Shown here: positions 42,596-43,598 of the stretch, one piece after another
Position numbering within the stretch: the first letter of the stretch is position 1
Layout: the number at the start of each line of letters is the position of its first letter
Source: Vibrionales bacterium SWAT-3
GTDB taxonomy: Bacteria; Pseudomonadota; Gammaproteobacteria; Enterobacterales; Vibrionaceae
NCBI GenBank assembly: GCA_000169995.1
Contig: AAZW01000040.1
Location: forward strand, 1 to 43,598
Length of the DNA: 43,598 nucleotides
Reading direction: 5' to 3'
Translations under genes and position numbers: made by a program
Notes under the pieces: model-generated
Database searches by the model: none
Told to the model about the DNA's origin: nothing
The model's input: the letters and a program-made list of their open reading frames with translations, nothing else

Positions 42596-43598
42596 ATGAA
42601 ATTCAGTGAATCTTGGCTACGCGAGTGGGTTAAACCTGCAATTAACAGCGAAGAGCTAGCTCACCAAATCACTATGGCTGGTTTGGAAGTTGACGATGTA
42701 GAACCTGTTGCTGGTGAATTCACCGGCGTTAAAGTAGGTAAAGTGGTTGAGTGCGGTCAGCACCCAGACGCAGACAAACTACAAGTAACTAAAATTGATA
42801 TCGGCGAAGAAGAGCTGTTAGACATCGTATGTGGTGCATCTAACTGTCGTCTTGGCCTAACTGTAGCAGTAGCAACAGTTGGCGCAGTACTTCCTGGTGA
42901 CTTCAAAATCAAGAAAGCAAAACTACGTGGCGTTCCATCGCACGGCATGCTTTGTTCTTTCTCTGAGCTAGGTATCGACGTAGAGTCTGACGGCATCCTT
43001 GAGCTGCCAGAAGGCACAACGCTAGGTATGGACGTACGTGAGCTTCTTGAGCTTAACGACGTAACTATCGACGTAGACTTAACAGCAAACCGCGCAGACT
43101 GCTTCAGCATCCGTGGCCTTGCTCGTGAAGTTGGCGTACTAAACCGAGCAGACGTTACAGAGCCAACAGTTGAAGCTGTTGCAACAAGCATTGAAGACAC
43201 AGTATCTGTTGAAATCAAAGCAACTGATGCTTGTCCACGTTACCTTGGCCGTGTGGTTAAGAACGTAAACGTGAAAGCGGAATCTCCAATCTGGATGCAA
43301 GAGAAACTGCGCCGTTGTGGTATCCGTTCAATCGACCCAGTTGTAGACATCACAAACTACGTGATGCTAGAGCAAGGCCAACCAATGCACGCATTTGATC
43401 TAGCTAAGATCGAAGGCGGTATCGTGGTTCGTCTAGCAGAGCAGGGCGAAAAGCTAACACTTCTAGATGGCAACGAAGCTGAACTAAACAGCAACACGCT
43501 TGTTATCGCTGACCACAACAAAGCACTAGCAATCGCTGGTATCTTTGGCGGTCAAGATTCAGGTGTTACTACTGAAACAACAGACGTACTTCTGAAGC
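42596..43598 (+). CDS. pheT: Phenylalanyl-tRNA synthetase beta subunit, N-terminal part
   Basis: The frame starts at ATG 42596 and stays open to the end of the window (334 codons; full length is about 795 residues). It begins MKFSESWLREWV, as PheT does. The EMAP/tRNA-binding domain spans about residues 40-150 (VECGQHPDADKLQVTKID, VCGASN, GVPSHGMLCS), followed by the B1/B3 regions (VDLTANRADCFSIRGLAREV and VVDITNYVMLEQGQPMHAFD). The later editing domain is only begun. It is co-transcribed with pheS; ihfA commonly follows pheT in related bacteria, outside this window. Confidence 0.97.
   Translation, partial: MKFSESWLREWVKPAINSEELAHQITMAGLEVDDVEPVAGEFTGVKVGKVVECGQHPDADKLQVTKIDIGEEELLDIVCGASNCRLGLTVAVATVGAVLPGDFKIKKAKLRGVPSHGMLCSFSELGIDVESDGILELPEGTTLGMDVRELLELNDVTIDVDLTANRADCFSIRGLAREVGVLNRADVTEPTVEAVATSIEDTVSVEIKATDACPRYLGRVVKNVNVKAESPIWMQEKLRRCGIRSIDPVVDITNYVMLEQGQPMHAFDLAKIEGGIVVRLAEQGEKLTLLDGNEAELNSNTLVIADHNKALAIAGIFGGQDSGVTTETTDVLLK

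Noticed and set aside
1..43598. CRISPR arrays, tRNA or rRNA genes, prophage
   Set aside because: No regularly spaced repeats of CRISPR size, no cloverleaf-like sequence and no phage structural genes were seen; the replication-type pair stands alone.

Overview
The gene set and the proteins point to a marine Vibrio, probably of the Splendidus group, main chromosome. Evidence is Vibrio-type pheS-pheT, hrpA and azoR, a ToxR-type membrane regulator, many outer-membrane barrels, and a DnaT-like/P-like gene pair. This is recognition from memory, not a search. Nothing resembles a tRNA, rRNA, CRISPR array or prophage.

Layout. 1-2.1 kb: the end of a GGDEF protein, a DEDDh exonuclease, a small cytochrome b561-like protein and a secreted ABM-fold protein. 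2.1-5.1 kb: a secreted two-domain protein gene split by an ISAs1-family element, which is itself split by an IS5/IS903-type element; both target duplications are intact, so the history can be read base by base. 5.1-6.5 kb: a membrane-anchored winged-helix regulator overlapping a small membrane partner, resembling ToxR/ToxS or VtrA/VtrC. 6.6-9.9 kb: a TerB-like protein, a MITE-like element that supplies the stop codon of a PhoD-type phosphatase, and an acidic hypothetical. 10-14 kb: a MipA/OmpV-like barrel, a zinc alcohol dehydrogenase and an OFA-type MFS carrier.

14.4-28.1 kb: ten co-directional genes that fit a beta-1,2-glucan (sophoro-oligosaccharide) utilisation locus. They encode an exported glycoamylase-fold/GH144-like hydrolase, a KdgM-like porin, an ABC ATPase, a GH94 1,2-beta-oligoglucan phosphorylase-like enzyme, a LacI regulator, a binding protein, two permeases, a small membrane protein of unknown role and a cytoplasmic GH3 beta-glucosidase. 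A strong terminator follows. The inferred flow is porin, periplasmic cleavage, ABC import, phosphorolysis to glucose-1-phosphate and hydrolysis of the remaining disaccharide. Source glucans could be bacterial osmoregulated periplasmic or cyclic glucans.

28.2-35.3 kb: azoR, hrpA, a small outer-membrane barrel, and two overlapping replication-type genes (DnaT-like and lambda-P-like). 35.6-41.2 kb: a TetR regulator with conspicuous palindromic operators, then an MMPL/RND transporter, a LolA-like periplasmic protein and an outer-membrane barrel, a candidate envelope lipid or hydrophobic-compound export system. In this sequence the transporter is interrupted by one in-frame TAA. 41.2-43.6 kb: a strong inverted repeat, three 19-bp-spaced direct repeats, a Phe-rich short reading frame, pheS, and the start of pheT, which runs off the window.
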